Part shown: piece by piece, positions 34,601-49,600 of the stretch | Layout: each line of letters begins with the position of its first letter | Numbering within the stretch: the first letter of the stretch is position 1 | Assembly (NCBI GenBank): GCA_013350335.1 | Contig: CM023539.1 | Location: 16,368,302-16,432,301, forward strand | Length of the DNA: 64,000 nucleotides | Direction of reading: 5' to 3' | Source: Chimonanthus salicifolius | Taxonomy: Eukaryota; Streptophyta; Magnoliopsida; Laurales; Calycanthaceae | The notes under the pieces: generated by a model | Told to the model about the DNA's origin: nothing | The model's input: only the letters and a program-made list of their open reading frames with translations | The model's database searches: none | Made by a program: the position numbers and the translations under genes

Positions 34601-37600
34601 GGATCAACCCATTTTAGTTTCAACAAATACTTTCGTTCGATTATCCCATAAATGAGTTATCTTAGTTATAGATTAGATTGTGCATTAGGATTACTCAGGT
34701 TAGGCCAACTCATCTGATAAATGGGTCATTTCTGGTTTGAGTCAACACTTCTAGTGAATGATATATGTTAGTGATGAGGCTGTGCAAGAAAACATTACCC
34801 AAATTGCATTCCTAAGGTAGGAACGGACTTTGTTAGACTCCCTCTTGAATAAAAGAACTTTAAAACTTGAAGAAACTAGAAGACTAAGCACAAAAGCAAC
34901 GCCTTGCCGCTAGAACCCCTTGTCCATCCCTGACTTATGTCTGCCCACATACTTGGCAGTCGAACCCTACAGCACCCCAAACCCCTTCTGCCCCCACCCT
35001 TGCTACCCCCCACCCCCCCAAGCCCATCGCTACCTACTGTTCCCAGATCTTCAACCAAGCCTGACTGTCGCCCCTACCATAATCCTTTCCCCTGCTTGCC
35101 GCAAGCCACTATTCTTCCCTTCTTCTGCCTGCGAAATCCTTTCTCTCTTCTGTCAATATCGTTGCCACCCCTTTCTGCTGCCAGCAAAGTCCCTTCGTGC
35201 CCTTCAAGCCAATTTAAGTCCCTCTTGTTACCGTGCCATCAGTTCTGTCTCCTAACCCACATGCCAGAATTTCCACCTTTATAATCAACAAATTCATTAC
35301 TCGTGTAACCAGTCTATGACTATTTGTCCTGATATTCATCAGGATTGATTAGTTGCTTAATTTCCCTCAACACCCCATTTAATCCATTTAAACACATTAA
35401 ATTCTTAGTATTTGCATGATTATGTGTGGTAAATTTTATATTAATTAATTGCAAGTATTAATTGGAATTTAATTTCAGCCCATTTTAGATTTAGAGTGCA
35501 TTATTTTCATCCCTTTTAATCTTTTGATAACCACATTAGGCATTTAGGGTTACCCTATACTCTGTCTTGCATCACTCAAGTTACAAACAAATCTTAGCCA
35601 TTCGTTCAAAGCTTCCCACAATATGTATGGCCAACTTTCCATTCTCACGCTACCTCTTGACACCTATTCACAAGCTCGATCATAACTCGGTCACATAAAT
35701 AAGGATTTTGCAAACTTGGCTCATCGGAAAGGTCATTAAATAAGATTTCTAGAAAACCCAATTTCGTCAAAACCCAACGTTGTTTGATACCTCAAATATG
35801 TCTGCAAAGTTAGACCACAAATTATGCCACTGATTTCCTTTCTAAATTCCAAGTTTCTTTCTTTAAATCCTTGATAAAAAATTGGCTTTATTTCTCCACC
35901 AAGGCTTCTCCATCCAAGTGAGCTCAAATTCGTGTAAAAAGAAAAAGGGTTGGATTTTGGTAGCAAGAAAAGGCAATTGAGGGTCATTTAGTTGGATTTG
36001 GATCATATGAGCCATGTGTCATGATCTTAGGCTGATTTTGGGTCAAATGGAGTGGCTTTTGAAGTTATGGGAGCGGGTCTTAGGAACAATTATCTTTGTC
36101 ATACCCAATTATGGCTAATTGAGTAGTCTCATGGCTAAGGACCTCTTGATGGTTGCTCAATTCACAAAATTGGCTTGAAATTTCATGCATAAGATGGATG
36201 AAGTATTCAATTCTTCTGATATCTAAACTCTTGAATGCTTGTGTCACGTCACGACCCAACGGACACGTGAGAAACAAGAATATTTTTTTTCTCAACTCTG
36301 AAGTATGCACAGCTCATAGTCTAAACGCGTGAAACCCACACGTATAATGAGATCCCTACGGATCCTAGGACTTATTGGACCCTTGGTTTGATCGAACTAA
36401 ATTATCAGTTGCCTACGTACTTGGAGATCAAAATTTGCGTAGTTCTCTATTCATTTTTTTCATGGCACTAACCCCATGTTATTCATGATATCATACCAAG
36501 ACATGCTAATGTCCAACTGTGGGCCTTATCAATAGAGTCGGTCTCTTCCATCACGTGTCTAGCCAATCTCGGGTCTATACCAATCATGAGAACAACATGA
36601 ACAGTGGGATCAGTGTCACTCATGGGATAAACATCAATCATGCGACCTATACCTGAACATATGTACTATATCCCTCTTCAGGGACAATATTCTTGATGCA
36701 GTGCATCTCCAGCTTTCTATTTTCATGGTTTTCTATTTCCATAATGTTAGTGCCACGGCTTGCTGAGTCCCTAAGTTTGTCAATTCCAAGACTCGGGAAT
36801 AAGCATTTGCTAGAAGCTCGAAGACTGAAGGTGAAGATCATGCTCCACCGGATTAAAGCTCATCATTATGGCAATCACAAAACAGGTATTTAGCCATAGA
36901 TGACTTTAGGTGATACCCACACCTTAAGAGGACCATTCCTAGGCTTAGTTGAACAAATAGTAAAATCATTAAAAGCCTAGAGAGGACGCTTGACAGTGAA
37001 TTGGAACCCAACTTGGAAATATGTATTTTGGTTTCACTGTCAGCTCGACCAGTCGTTCTCACCGACCTCTCGGTGGAGACAGGGTCGACCCATCGTGGTC
37101 AAAGATTGGTCGGTCAGATTGACAAAGGTTCTGGATCATAGAACTGTCATTCTGGATGTGTCTCTGATCGAAAGTCTCGTATGCACCGACCCCTCGGTGA
37201 AAGGCTAAAACACCCATCGTGGTCAACGACTTTTCGATGAAAACTTATGAGTTTTGGAACTTAGAACTCAGATGGACTCTCGAGAAAACAGACATCTCGG
37301 TATTTCAAGACTGATCGAGAGTACCAGGACCGACCCCTCGGTAACGGGCGACAGGTCGTTTTGGGTAAGACAAGTTTCGGGACATGAAACTCTGTCTGCA
37401 TGGTGTTGCCCCAAATCGAGTCCCTCGTATGAACCGACCTATCAGTGTCATGACTGTCGACCCATTGGTGACACCGACATGTCAACCAAGAAAGAATTAT
37501 ATCGTTGGGAGTGCATTTAATGCGCAACGGTCAGGTTGTTGAACGGTAATATTTTTAGTCACCGACTCATCTATTCGTCCGACCTGTCGGTACATGACTG

Positions 37601-40600
37601 TTGCTGAAACTGGTTGCCGTGTCAATAAAAATCAATCTTTGTGCAACTAGTTGACATCCTTTGGAAAAACGGTTGGACCCTCATCATTATCAGTGAGCTT
37701 AAACAAGGGCCAACAAAATAATCACTCTCTCTCTCTTGTGCTTACACTTAGGGAATCTAATACAACCAATCATATGGATTGAGTTTGTAACAGAGAAAGG
37801 AGAAAGGATAATAAACTAAGAAAGATTTGGTACAACCAGTTTCCTAGTCACCCTGGAATTGTGATTGCTTTACGACGGCTACAAGGGGGAGCGTCAGCAC
37901 ACATTGGGTGGATCTTGAAGGAGCGCACATCAACGAGAAAGAGCTTCAAAGGCAAGCGTTTCTTGGTTTTAATTTTGTTTAAAACCTTTGTCCCGGAAGT
38001 GGATTAAAGAGGATTGGCTCCGGAACCACTATAAAAAATTATAAAGTATCGTCTGTGGCACGGTGGTAGGTGAAATTCTCAGCCGATTGAGTGAGGTGGA
38101 ATTGCTACTCTAATTGTGAGGGTGTAAGTCCCCACTTAATAGATTTGGGGAAAGCTCAAGGTTGAGCGAGTCCTAACAATGGATGTAGGTTGGCTAACCG
38201 AACCACTATAAATTTGGTCCTATGGTGTTTGATCTTTGTGTGTTTGTGTTTGGTATTTAAGCACTTTTCTCAACACACATCACTTGGTATTTGATTATTT
38301 TTATTTATACATTGTGCACAATAATAGATAATCAAGCAACATGCAAAGGGTTCCAATCTTAGTGTGATCGGTTAAGTAATTAAAAACATTAATCACACTA
38401 AGCAAATATCTTGATTAATTTTGTCATTCCGCTGCAGTTAAAAACAATCAAGAAATTTGTAAACACCATGGAAATTGGGATTGACTTACCCCCCCTCTCT
38501 CTCGAGTCAAATCGTGTTCTAGCACCAAGGTAAGGGACTATCAATTGGTATCAAAGCGTGGTGCTCTTTACAAGGATCTAACCATCCGAGTTGATCCGTG
38601 CTAGAACAATGGCTATGAAAGAAAGCCATGATATTTCCAAACCTCCATTTGTGATGAAAAATGGAATAAAACAAAAAAAAAACTTTAAATGTTTTCATCA
38701 ATGAATATGTTTGGAAATAAGTGAATAGAAAGTGGTCTATGCCTATGGAAGAGGTATTGGATAAACCTTCAACTTCCATGACCACTCAGCCAAAAAACCA
38801 AAGAGCTTGGACTAGTAATGAAATGACTATGTGCTTTAATCAAACACGAGTAGCATTCATCAGTGTTGTTTCATAATATATTTTTAAGATATTTGACAAG
38901 GTATGAAACAGCAAAAGAGGCTGAAAGAATCTACTGAAAAATTGCCTCTTATAGCCCAATGGATTACATCACCTATCATGACCAATTTGTGTACTAAGAG
39001 TATAGGTGATTGACTACAGTTCATCCATTGAAACAGTCCAAGCTAAATCCTCTAGAGAAGAAGAGGATGAAGTAAAGGAACTTGATGAAAATAGTAAACT
39101 CCAAGTATCCTGTGGGGCCATGTACCAAAATGTTTGACTCTTGTGTAGGTCAACATCGTGGTACAAAATCTGGAGCTTTGATTCACAAAAGTCAAATGGG
39201 AAGGCACCCAAGATTAAAATCAGATTTGATAACAGGGCAATCACTGGTTTGTGGACTTAGATTACAAGTCTCACAATGTTATGTTCAAATGTGTGAAGGG
39301 ATACCACTGTTGGTGTCACATTTGAAACATGTTTTGGAATCACCATTGTATCTTGCCTTCAATCCATGTTCTTATTTGATTGTTGGATTGATCTTATGCA
39401 AGATACTCGTGTATACATGTTGGTTTACACTCTAGTATTGGATTATACTTTGACTCATTTTATTTCATATGCCATGTGATTTGTGCATCTTTGGGAAATG
39501 AATGTAGGTTCTGCATTACCTCATGTATAAGGTATGTGTGGTACACATACACAGTGTCGTTTCATTTCGAGTTATCCCTTGTGGAATGAAACATGCTCTA
39601 TATCTTTAAATGGATTTTTGGTTTGGTATGAATTACCAAAAATGTTGATCAAAGTGATCAAATGTGTCTATCGCAATCCATTCATGTATCAGCTCTTTTC
39701 AAGAAATAAACCTCATTGGAGTATGCTTGAAAGAATGGTAAGAGTGTTTATCGTGTTTTGGGTAATAACATGATAACAGGCAAAAGAGTTGTATGGGTAG
39801 CATCATACTTTATTTCAATATACATGATTAATGTATTCAAAATGTGAAATGAATGTATGGTTTGTGTGCTTTGTGTCTCATTCCAATATCCGTTATTTTA
39901 TACATTATGTGGAATGAGTTATGCTCATAGAATATCTTGTCTTTGCTAAAAGACTAGAGATGCCACCTCTCATGACATCACACACTTGGACAATATGTTC
40001 AAATTGGTAAATTAAATGTGTCTAAGGTACTTGGATTGGCTTGGATCCAGGAAGAGATCCGTAATCCATGTTTTGTGCCTACCTTCAGAAGGATGAGTTG
40101 AATCTTTTAATGGCACAAAACCTGTGTGAATGTATGTATTTACATTGGCGCTGAAAGGTGTATAAGCAAACCTTGATGAAACTATGAACATCGCAAGCAC
40201 ACACACACACACACACCCGATCATCCTTCAAATTAAAAATCTCAGGTCAAAGGATAGACTAGTCAGAGGAACAAACATGTCGATTCTATTTGGAAATCAG
40301 AACATTGTCTAAAAGGAGGAAAAATCGAAATGAGAGACAGGTCGATACTTATCGACATATCGACATAGACCGGTCATTGGTCACGACCCGTCGGTAAGTC
40401 AGAAAGAATAAGTTAAAAGGTCTCTTTCTACGAAACGACAAATCATTTCAAAATCATTGTTTCTTCTCCCGCTGAGCTCTGGCAATTTCCCTCTTGCCTC
40501 CCGTGCCCTAGATCAGTCGATAGGACCCTAGGAGCGATATCTCGCCGGAAAACCATAGGATTTTTGCTTCTCTCACTTCAAGAAGCAAGGGTGTCACGGT

Positions 40601-43600
40601 GTCTGTGAGATTTAGTGGTAGAGTAAGCCTTGGTCTCCTGATACGGTGCATTCTGCTGTGCTGCTATTTTCTTACTTGCTATTTCCAATTTTTTCTATTT
40701 TTGTATGTCTAGTTTAAGTAAGAGTATTATTGTAATTCTTTGTTTTATTTTAGTTTGTTTCCTTTTTATGCAAGGGCACTATTGTCATTAGTCTTTGGGT
40801 AAGCTTATATAAGCTAACCTTCTACTTGTAATGATACACAATGGAAAAGAAATAGAACTTCAAATTCACAGAAATCATGTTCCGGCTTGGTTGGCGAGAA
40901 GCCTTGGCGTGAAGCCCTCTTTCTCCTCCACAAATCTCCATGTACAAGCATCTTCTTCTTCTCCTCTCTCTTCCCTTCTTCTCCTCCTCTCTCCTCTTCT
41001 TCTTTTCTGTTTATTTCCCTTACCCTTCTGCAACTGCCAGCCTTAACCTGCCCTTGACCTTCCGCCAGCCTCTCAGCCCAGATCCGCCTTTCGTCACCTT
41101 CCTACACCATTCAGAAACTTTCGCCCCTCCCTAAACTCACATCTACACCTGCCGTTACCCCCAAACAGTCCTTCTACAGGTGCTGTTAGCCCCTTTTGGA
41201 CATTCTGCTTTCATCAAGAACCCACCCAGACCTCTCTTCCTTAGTCTTCGTCCCTGGCATACAGCCCCTAAACTGCTGTCCCAAAGTCTATTAACCCTCC
41301 AATACACCTGCCATATGTTTCCAGACTTTACCTTAGCCTCTCCACTCTCTCCCATAGCCTTATCTACTGCAGTCCATCCTTCTCAGGCCTTTCCTCTGTC
41401 CCAGATATCCCATAGAGTTTCAACTACGGCTGTCCCAAGTTGTTTTGACTTCCTTTTCATATTACACAGTTAAATTTACCCTTGTTTGGTGAGGAATCTA
41501 TGTGTTTGCGTGATCTAATAATCTTTTTGGTTTTGAGAGCCTTCTACTTTTGAGCTATGACATGCTTTGGATTGTGATTTTATTACTTACATTGAATCCT
41601 CTGAAATTTATTGATTATTTGTGGTAGATTTTATTATTTCAATTGTTATTATTAATTTCAATTTTAATTTCAGCCTTATATTAGTTTCTTATTACAGCAT
41701 AATCGCTATTAGGCATTTAGGATCACCTTTAGGGTCACCTTTTGTCTTATCCTGCGTCATCTCTGGTATCAGAGTAAGGTTGGGTTGTTTCCTTAAACAC
41801 CCACGGTCTTAGGTTGCTTCTTATTTTTTTTTCAAAAAAAAAAATTTGCATTTTTTATTATTTAAAAAAATTGCATCTTTTATTATTTAAAAAAAAAAAT
41901 TCATTCATTGCATATAGACTTCGGTCATAGCATATAGTCAGAATTCATCACTATATTTGTGAGTCTAGAGAAATACTAGTGCGTGTACCCGTGCATGACC
42001 AGTAAGAGTGGAGTTACCTATCAGAAAGAGTCCGAACCATCCAGCTAAATGTCAGGAGATCAACCCCCAGTTTGGTTTACTCAGGCCTTTGCCCAATTAG
42101 ATGCTCGGCTCACTGACCTTAAGAGAGGTCAAGATACCTTAGGTACTGACATGACCGACTTGAGAAACCGGATTGAAGTCCTTGAAACCCCTAAGAATTA
42201 TAAGAATGGGTCAGTTCATGAGGATAACGAGAATTTTAGGAATAGAGACCATAGAGGCCGCAGATTTGGTCATTGTAGATTCCAACAGCAACACAAGCAT
42301 CATGAACCCATCAACCATGAGGAACGTGCCTTGAAGAACGGCGATTAGAAGCCCCTGAATTTAAGGGACGAGCAGACCCTAAGGTTTTCTCTGATTGGTT
42401 ATCAGACATGGATCTCTACTTTGAGTGGCATGATATGTCGAAACCTCTAGCGTCCATTTTGCCAAAATGAAGTTGGTGGGACAAGCTCGGCTTTTCTGGA
42501 CCACAGTGGAACATAAACTCCGAAGGCAAGGAGTTGAACCCGTCAATCTCCATTGGGATGAGATAAGAATATTTGAAAGAAAAGTATGTCCCTCTCACAT
42601 ACAAATAAAAACTCATTGACCAATGGAACTCTCTACGTCACGGCAACCAGACCATTGATGAGTACATTGAGAAGTTTGATGAGTTGCTTATGAGATGCGA
42701 GTTGGATGAGGACCCCAGCCAAACCCTTTCTAGGTTTAGAGTAGGTCTTCGTCCTGAGTTCCAGCGTGAGCTTATCTTACATGGGGTGGAAACTTTGAAG
42801 GAAACTTACCAAATAGTCCAACGTTTAGAAGGTTACCTTAAGCTGAATCCTCCAAAGCATTTTGACTCCCGGGGTGCCAATTCTAGGCCTAATCCTCAAG
42901 GATCTCGGCAGAATACTGTGAGTGAACCCAAACAAGCCACCAGTATTCCATCCAAGAACAAGGATGCAAGTTTTAAGGGAGCTTCTGGTGCAAGCTCTTC
43001 TCGGAATGGTCCTCAGTGTTACTACTGTCAGGGATTCGGGCATTTTACTCGTGAATGTCCTACTACGACCAGGAACCAGGAAAGAGCCCTTTTGTTGGGA
43101 AAACCACCCGTTGAAGAGATTGCCAGTGAAGATGACATAGAAGGTCAATTTCAGGGTGAATATATTTCTAGTGATGAGGAACTTGATGAGGAGATCGATG
43201 CAGATTTTCTTGCAGTAGTTAGATGTGCCTTTGCTCGATCTCCAATCCTCAGAAGATTGGAAGCGCACAGCCATTTTCCACACTTACATTAAGTGCGGTG
43301 GGATATCTTGCAAATTGATTGTGGATAGTGAAAGTTGTGCAAATGTCGTATCCACCAGCGCGGTTGCTCGATTGGGTTTGAAGACTGAACCTTCATCCTA
43401 ATCCACATCGAGTTGCGTGGGTCAATGGTACGTCAATTCCGATCACTCAACGGTGCCCCGTGCCCATTCAGATCCTCACCTATCAGGACACTGTGTGCTA
43501 TGGGCGTATGACACATTATTTTAGGTCGTCCTTGGTTGTTTGATCATGATGTGACACTGTTCGGTCAAGCGAACACGTGTAGCTTTGAGCATAATGGTAT

Positions 43601-46600
43601 GAAAATCAAAATCCTCCCTATGCAACCTAGGCCCCCTCACTCAAAACAGGATGACACAAGAGAGACAAACCGAAAACCCCATCAAAGACCCAACCCAAAT
43701 CTCTACATATCATTGCTCCTAAAGAATTCGAAAGAGAGACTAGTAAAACTTCGGTTGTGTATGCCCTACTGTCGAGAGAGACCTCTCCTGAAGTTGGTAC
43801 TGAGTTGCCAAAGGTTGTAGTTCCGGTCTCTAAGGAATTTGAAGATGTATTCCCATCTGATTTGCCAAATGAACTACCTCCCATGCGGGACATACAACAT
43901 GCCATAAATTTTGTCCCTGGGGCGACTTTGCAAAATCTGCCTCATTATAGAATGAACCCTAAAGAGCATGAAGAGTTGAAGCATCAAGTGGATGAGCTTC
44001 TACAAAAGGATTCATCAAGGAGAATTTAAGCCCGTGCGCTGTGCCAGCCCTCCTGACACCCAAGAAAGACGGCACCTAGCGCATGTGTATGGATAGCAGG
44101 GCTATTAATAAAATCACTGTCAAGTATAGGTTTCCAATCCCACGTCTCGATGACATGTTTGACAGTGCTACTATCTTTTCAAAAATTGACCTCAAGAGTG
44201 GATATCATCAAATCCGCATTAGACCAGGAGATGAATGGAAGACAACCTTCAAGACGAAGGATGGTCTGTACGAGTGGATGGTGATGCCTTTTGGTTTGAC
44301 CGACGCTCCCAGTACATTTATGCGGGCGATGACTCAAGTGTTAAGACCTTTTATGGGTAAGTTCTTGGTGGTATATTTTGATGACATTCTTATCTATAGT
44401 ACCTCCCAGGAACAACACTTGCAGCATCTGAGGTTAGTGTGTGAGGCTATTCGGACTGACAAATTATACGCAAACCTGAAGAAGTGCACATTCATGTCGA
44501 ATAGAGTTACTTTCTTAGGGTTTGTGGTTTCATCTAAGTTTGGTCCTTCATTTCATCTCTTGATTGTTACCCTTATTCACAAAACTGCCATTACTACAAA
44601 TACTTAGTTATATCATGCTTTTAACTTTAAAAAACCACCGATTATTTCCATGAAATGGATTCATAAAACCCATAGTCATGGTCCATGGGGTTCGGCCATA
44701 TGGTTTCCACATTTGAACCTTCATGTCACAACTTAGCCATAGTAACCTCATGGTTCGGCCATAAAACGGCCGACCCATGACTTGTCCAAATGTTCACTTG
44801 GAACCTTTTTAAATACTTCATATTGTTCCATAATCTTCAAACTTGAAACCCTTTGATTTAACAAAACAGTCCATATAAAATGGTCCATGGGGCAATGGTT
44901 CCCTTGGTTCAATGATTCCATCCTATGTACTTAACTTAAGCTTTACTCTTTAATCATAAGAATCATATAGTTCAGTCATCCAATGGCTGACCCAAAACAG
45001 TACCTATATCTCCATTTTAATCACATAGAAATCCCATAATATTGCATGGTTTCTATCACTCAAAACCATTAGAAATCACCATAAAATTATCACACCATTT
45101 CATGGGGTTCGGCCATCCCAATTGGCCGAACCTTATGGCCTATGATTTAAACCCCTTTTGTCAAATACTTAGCCTTATTTAAAACATGTAAACCTCTCCA
45201 CCATTGATATGATTTCTCTCTCTCCAAAGCCCTACCAATCATCAAATACTTTCATTGGATGGCCGAACCCTATGTCCATGACTTGGTCCTCTTAAACATA
45301 TTTTATGTCTCATTAACCATGTAATAATCAGTATAATATTATCGGGTTTTTACCATTCAAAAACCATCCAATAACCAACCCAATTTCATGGGGTTCGGCC
45401 ATCCAAGGTGGCCGAACCCAATGATGCATTTTATCAATCTATACCACCTTTACCCAAGGTTAAATTCCTTGATACATTCGGCCATTCCATGGCCCAAAAC
45501 ATGACACTCAATTCTTTTCAAAACATGCATCTTAGGTCTAAATAAAACATCTAAATCAGTCCATCACTTTGCATGGTTTTCACTTTATAAAAACCATCAA
45601 CATGACCATCACATTTCACTTGGTCCATGTTTTCTATCTTTTAACCATCAGTATACCTACTCCATACCCTTGGTAGATTCGGCCAACCCATGGCCAAATC
45701 ATGTTTCATTTATCCCATTTTATTAAACAACAATCCATGGAAATGATTACCAAATTCCAAGCTTTTCTTCTTGTCTTTGCTCTTTGCCTTCTTCCCTCTT
45801 GTTTCCTTCCTTCTTCCTTAGCTTCTAGCCAAATTGGTGCTTGATCAATTGGTGAAGACACCACTAGCTGGTTCGGCCAAGGAGGGGTGTTCTTGAGAGA
45901 GGGAGAGAGATGAGAATCCTAAGGTTTTGCAATGACCAATTCGGCCAAGTGATGGTGTTGGTTGCTTTTGTTAAACAACCCCATATCACCCATTTAATCC
46001 TCATCAAATCTTGCTCATACCAATGAGACACTTGCTGCCAACCAATGCACCCATTGGCATCCCAACGTTGGAGGCTTGGGTTTCCATATGAGATGGAAAC
46101 CCCTCCATATTCCCATGAGATTTTTATCTCATTCTCATTCAATTCCATTTAACATTATGCATGGAAGCTACCATTACAAGTCCCCAACGTGTGGGACTTG
46201 TTTTGGTTTGTTTGAGACCAAGGCACCTCCTCATATTCCTTTTGACTCAATGGAAATAAGACCTCTTTGATTTCCATTTTAACTCACCCCAACTCAGTGG
46301 CTTAACTCACCACATTAATTGCCATTCATTTATTACACTTGAGTCAACCCAACCATTTAATTTAAATGCAACTCATTCCAATCCAACTCAACCTGATTTG
46401 ACTCACAATTGAGCTCATTTGAGGGCCCACACGGTCAGCCATGGTCCACATGGTCAACACGACCCATTGGGTCCCCATTTAGCTTGTTGACCCGTTTTGA
46501 CTCCATGACCCATTTATGAGTTGTTTTAGCCATTTGCATTTGGTTTTCACATGTGCATCAAACCTACCCATTTATGCTCCACTTAATTTCCAATCAATTC

Positions 46601-49600
46601 AGCTTAACCCCATTAAATTTGGGCTCACCCAATGGTCTAATAAGTCCATTATGACCCATTGGGTCCCATTGGGTCCCAATTGGATCCTTTGACCCAATTA
46701 ACCATATTGACCCAATTTGATGTTCATTGCCCATTCATGCTAAATTGACCCTTATACTATGTTTACAAGGTCATAATTTGAACAATGGGCCCCACCATTT
46801 CCTCATTTACAATCACATTTATTAAATTCACCAATCCAGTGGCATTTTCGTAAATATTAATATTATTGAGAAATTGGGGTGTTATAATAAGACTAGTTTC
46901 TAGGACTTGGAACTCTGTCAGTATGGTGTTGCCCCAGACCGAGCCTCTCATATGAACCGACCTATCGGTACCATGACTGTCGACCCATCGGCGACACCGA
47001 CATGTTGACCGGGAAAGAATTATACCGTTGGGAGTGCATTTAATGCGCAATGGTCGAGTTGTTGGAATGGTGATATTTTTAGTCACCGACCCATCTGTGC
47101 GCCCGACCTGTCGGTACATAACCGTTGCTGAAACTGGTTGTCGTGTATATAAAAACCAATCTTTGTGCAACCAGTTGGCATTCTTTGGCAAAACAGTTGG
47201 ACCCTCATCATTATAAGTGAACTTATACAAGGGCCAACAAAAGGATCACTCTCTCTCTTGTGCTTACACTTGGGGAATCAATTACAACTAATCATATGGA
47301 TTAAGTTTGTAAGAGAGAGAGGAGAAAGGATAATAAATTATGAAAGATTTGGTACAACCAGTTTCCTAGTCACCCTGGAATTGTGATTGCTTTATGACGG
47401 CTATAAGGCGGAGCGTCAGCACACATTGGGTAGATCTTGAAGGAGCACACGTCAACGAGAAAGAGCTTCAAATGCAAGTGCTTCTTGCTTTTAATTTTGT
47501 TTAAAGCTTTTGTCCCGAAAGTGGATTAAGGAGGATTGGCTCCGAAACCATTATAAAAAATTCTAGAGCGTCGTCTCTGGCACAATGGTGGGTACAATTC
47601 CCAGCCGATTGAGTGAAGTAGAATTCATACTCTAATTGTGAGGGTGTAAGTCCCCACTTAGTGGATTTGGGGATAGCTCAAAGTTGAACGAGTCCTAAAA
47701 GTGGATGTAGGTTAGCTAACAGAACCACTATAAATTTGGTCATATGGTGTTTGATCTTTTTGTGTTTGTGTTTGGTAATTTAAGCACTCTTCTCAACACA
47801 CATCACTTTGCATTTGATTATCTTTATTTATACATTGTGCACAATCATAGATAATTAAGCAACATGCAAAGGGTTCCAATCTTAGTGTGATCGGTTAAGT
47901 AATTATAAACACTCATCACACTAAGCAAATCTCTTGATTAATTTTGTTATTCCACTACACTTAAAAGCAATCAAGAAATTTGTAAACACCATGGAAACTA
48001 GGATTGACCTATTCACACCCCCCCTCCCTCTCTCTTTCTCTCTGGTCAAATCGTGTTCTAGCACCATGGTAAGGGACTATCACATAATTTTCTTTTTTTG
48101 CTTTTTTAGCAAGGATAGTTTAGGAAGTTTTATGTTTTTCGTATTTAGTAAGTTGAAACTCTATATAATGTAGCCTTCCTTGAGGCATTATATGATTGAA
48201 TGAAATAAAGACTAGAGCTTTTTTCCGCAAACCTTTGTGCGATTGATTGGAGCGATTCCTTTGAGCGAGAAGCTTGACGTGAGGCCATCTTCTTCCAGGT
48301 ACGAGTCTTCTCTTCTTCTCTACTCTTCTTCTCTCCTCTTTGTTTTCTTTAGCCTTCTGGAACCCAAAATCCATCATGTTGTTGCCGCAAATCCCCGTCT
48401 TTCTGCCAGTCTCTGTCCTATACACCAACCCCTGTCTTAGCCATTACCAGACCCATACAGTGTCGTCGCACCTTCATAGCCTTTTTCCCTTGCTGCCACA
48501 GCCCATGCCTTCTTCCCTAGTTTCTGTCATCCCTCCTTCTTCCCTCCCTCCATCTCTAAACTTGCGCCCCTCCCCTGTGCCTTCCGTGCCGCACGAATTG
48601 CTTGTTTAGTTGCCGTGAGCCCCTTTTCCTATTTCCCTGCTTTCACACGGTTGCCCTAAAGCCCTTTTATTCTAATGGTGTCCTATTACCCACGAGGCTA
48701 ACATTTAGTTTCTTAAGTCGTCCCTTACCCATTAATTGGTTTGGATTATTATTGAATTAGCTACATTGAAATTCTGGATTATTTATTATTTGCAGCTTAT
48801 CATATTATTTGATTGTTACTTTGTTAAATTTAATTTTAATTTCAGCCCATATTAGTTTTAGGTGCATTATTTTCATCCCTCCTAATATTTAGGCAACTAC
48901 ATTTAGGCATTTAGGATTAATCTATACCTTGTCCTGCATCAAATTGGTATCAGTAGCCTAGATTAGGAGAGTTTCCTAACTTTTCAGGTCTTAGGTCACA
49001 TTTAGAAACTTAATTAATTAAAAAAAAAAGAGTTGATTCCCCAGAGTGTCCACACCTTGGAGGAGATTTATCAGAGAGTTCAAGAGTTGGAGCGTTACTT
49101 GACCCCAAACCCTGTTAAGCAGTTTGAGTTTACTCCACAGGATACGGTGAGTCAAGCGAAGCCAACCACCAGTGCTCCATCCCAAAACAAGGATGTAAGT
49201 GTTAAAGGAGCTTCTAGTGCGAGTTCTTCCATAGAAGGTACCAAATGCTACAACTGTCATGGTTATGGGCATTTCGTTCACGAATGTTCTACTAAGAATC
49301 GGAATAAGGAAATAACCCTTGTGTTGGAAAAATAATACAATGAAAAGACTGACCAAGACATTAAGAATGAATTGTCATATGCAAGAGAACATCCCGAAAG
49401 TGCTGAGCGCATTGACAATTTCGACGAATATCCCCTTGAGTTGGTTAGATGTGTTCCCATATCATCCCCATCCATAGACCCTAGTCCAGTTCTAGTGTCG
49501 CCCAAGTTGTCTGAGTCTGCATCTGCATTTACACCACATACACATGCATTGCATGTTGAAGTTAAAAGTGAAATTAATACATGCAATGAACAATATGAGT

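Larger units (their letters stand above)
40639..44540 (+). mobile_element. Q-type chromovirus-like gypsy, 3' end deleted
   Basis: 5' LTR 40639-41759, primer site 41764-41774, gag, protease and most of reverse transcriptase, then an abrupt switch to inverted P LTR sequence at about 44540. RNase H, integrase and the 3' LTR are gone. Gag-protease-reverse transcriptase order and the RT sequence indicate Ty3/gypsy. The chromovirus (Reina/Del-type) assignment is inference from the linker [19 protein letters not shown]. Confidence 0.85.
36746..48082 (+). mobile_element. Family-H copia element with perfect TSD, heavily disrupted
   Basis: The ends are TGTTAGTGCC (36746) and GGACTATCA (48082), with CATAA on both sides. 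It has a 1.8-kb 5' LTR (36746-38543), a copia primer site, a short gag remnant, unrecognised DNA, then a Q gypsy and an inverted P fragment. The 3' LTR (46887-48082) lacks its first 0.6 kb. Pol has been lost. Confidence 0.85.

Noticed and set aside
34920..35284. Two overlapping 110-codon proline-rich plus-strand frames
   Set aside because: C/T-rich LTR middle in a Q-type LTR; the overlap and composition indicate chance frames.
48340..48609. Proline/serine-rich frame [11 protein letters not shown]..., repeated at 51047-51316
   Set aside because: It lies in the C/T-rich part of the Q LTRs. Its duplication is explained by the LTR pair, not by a gene family.
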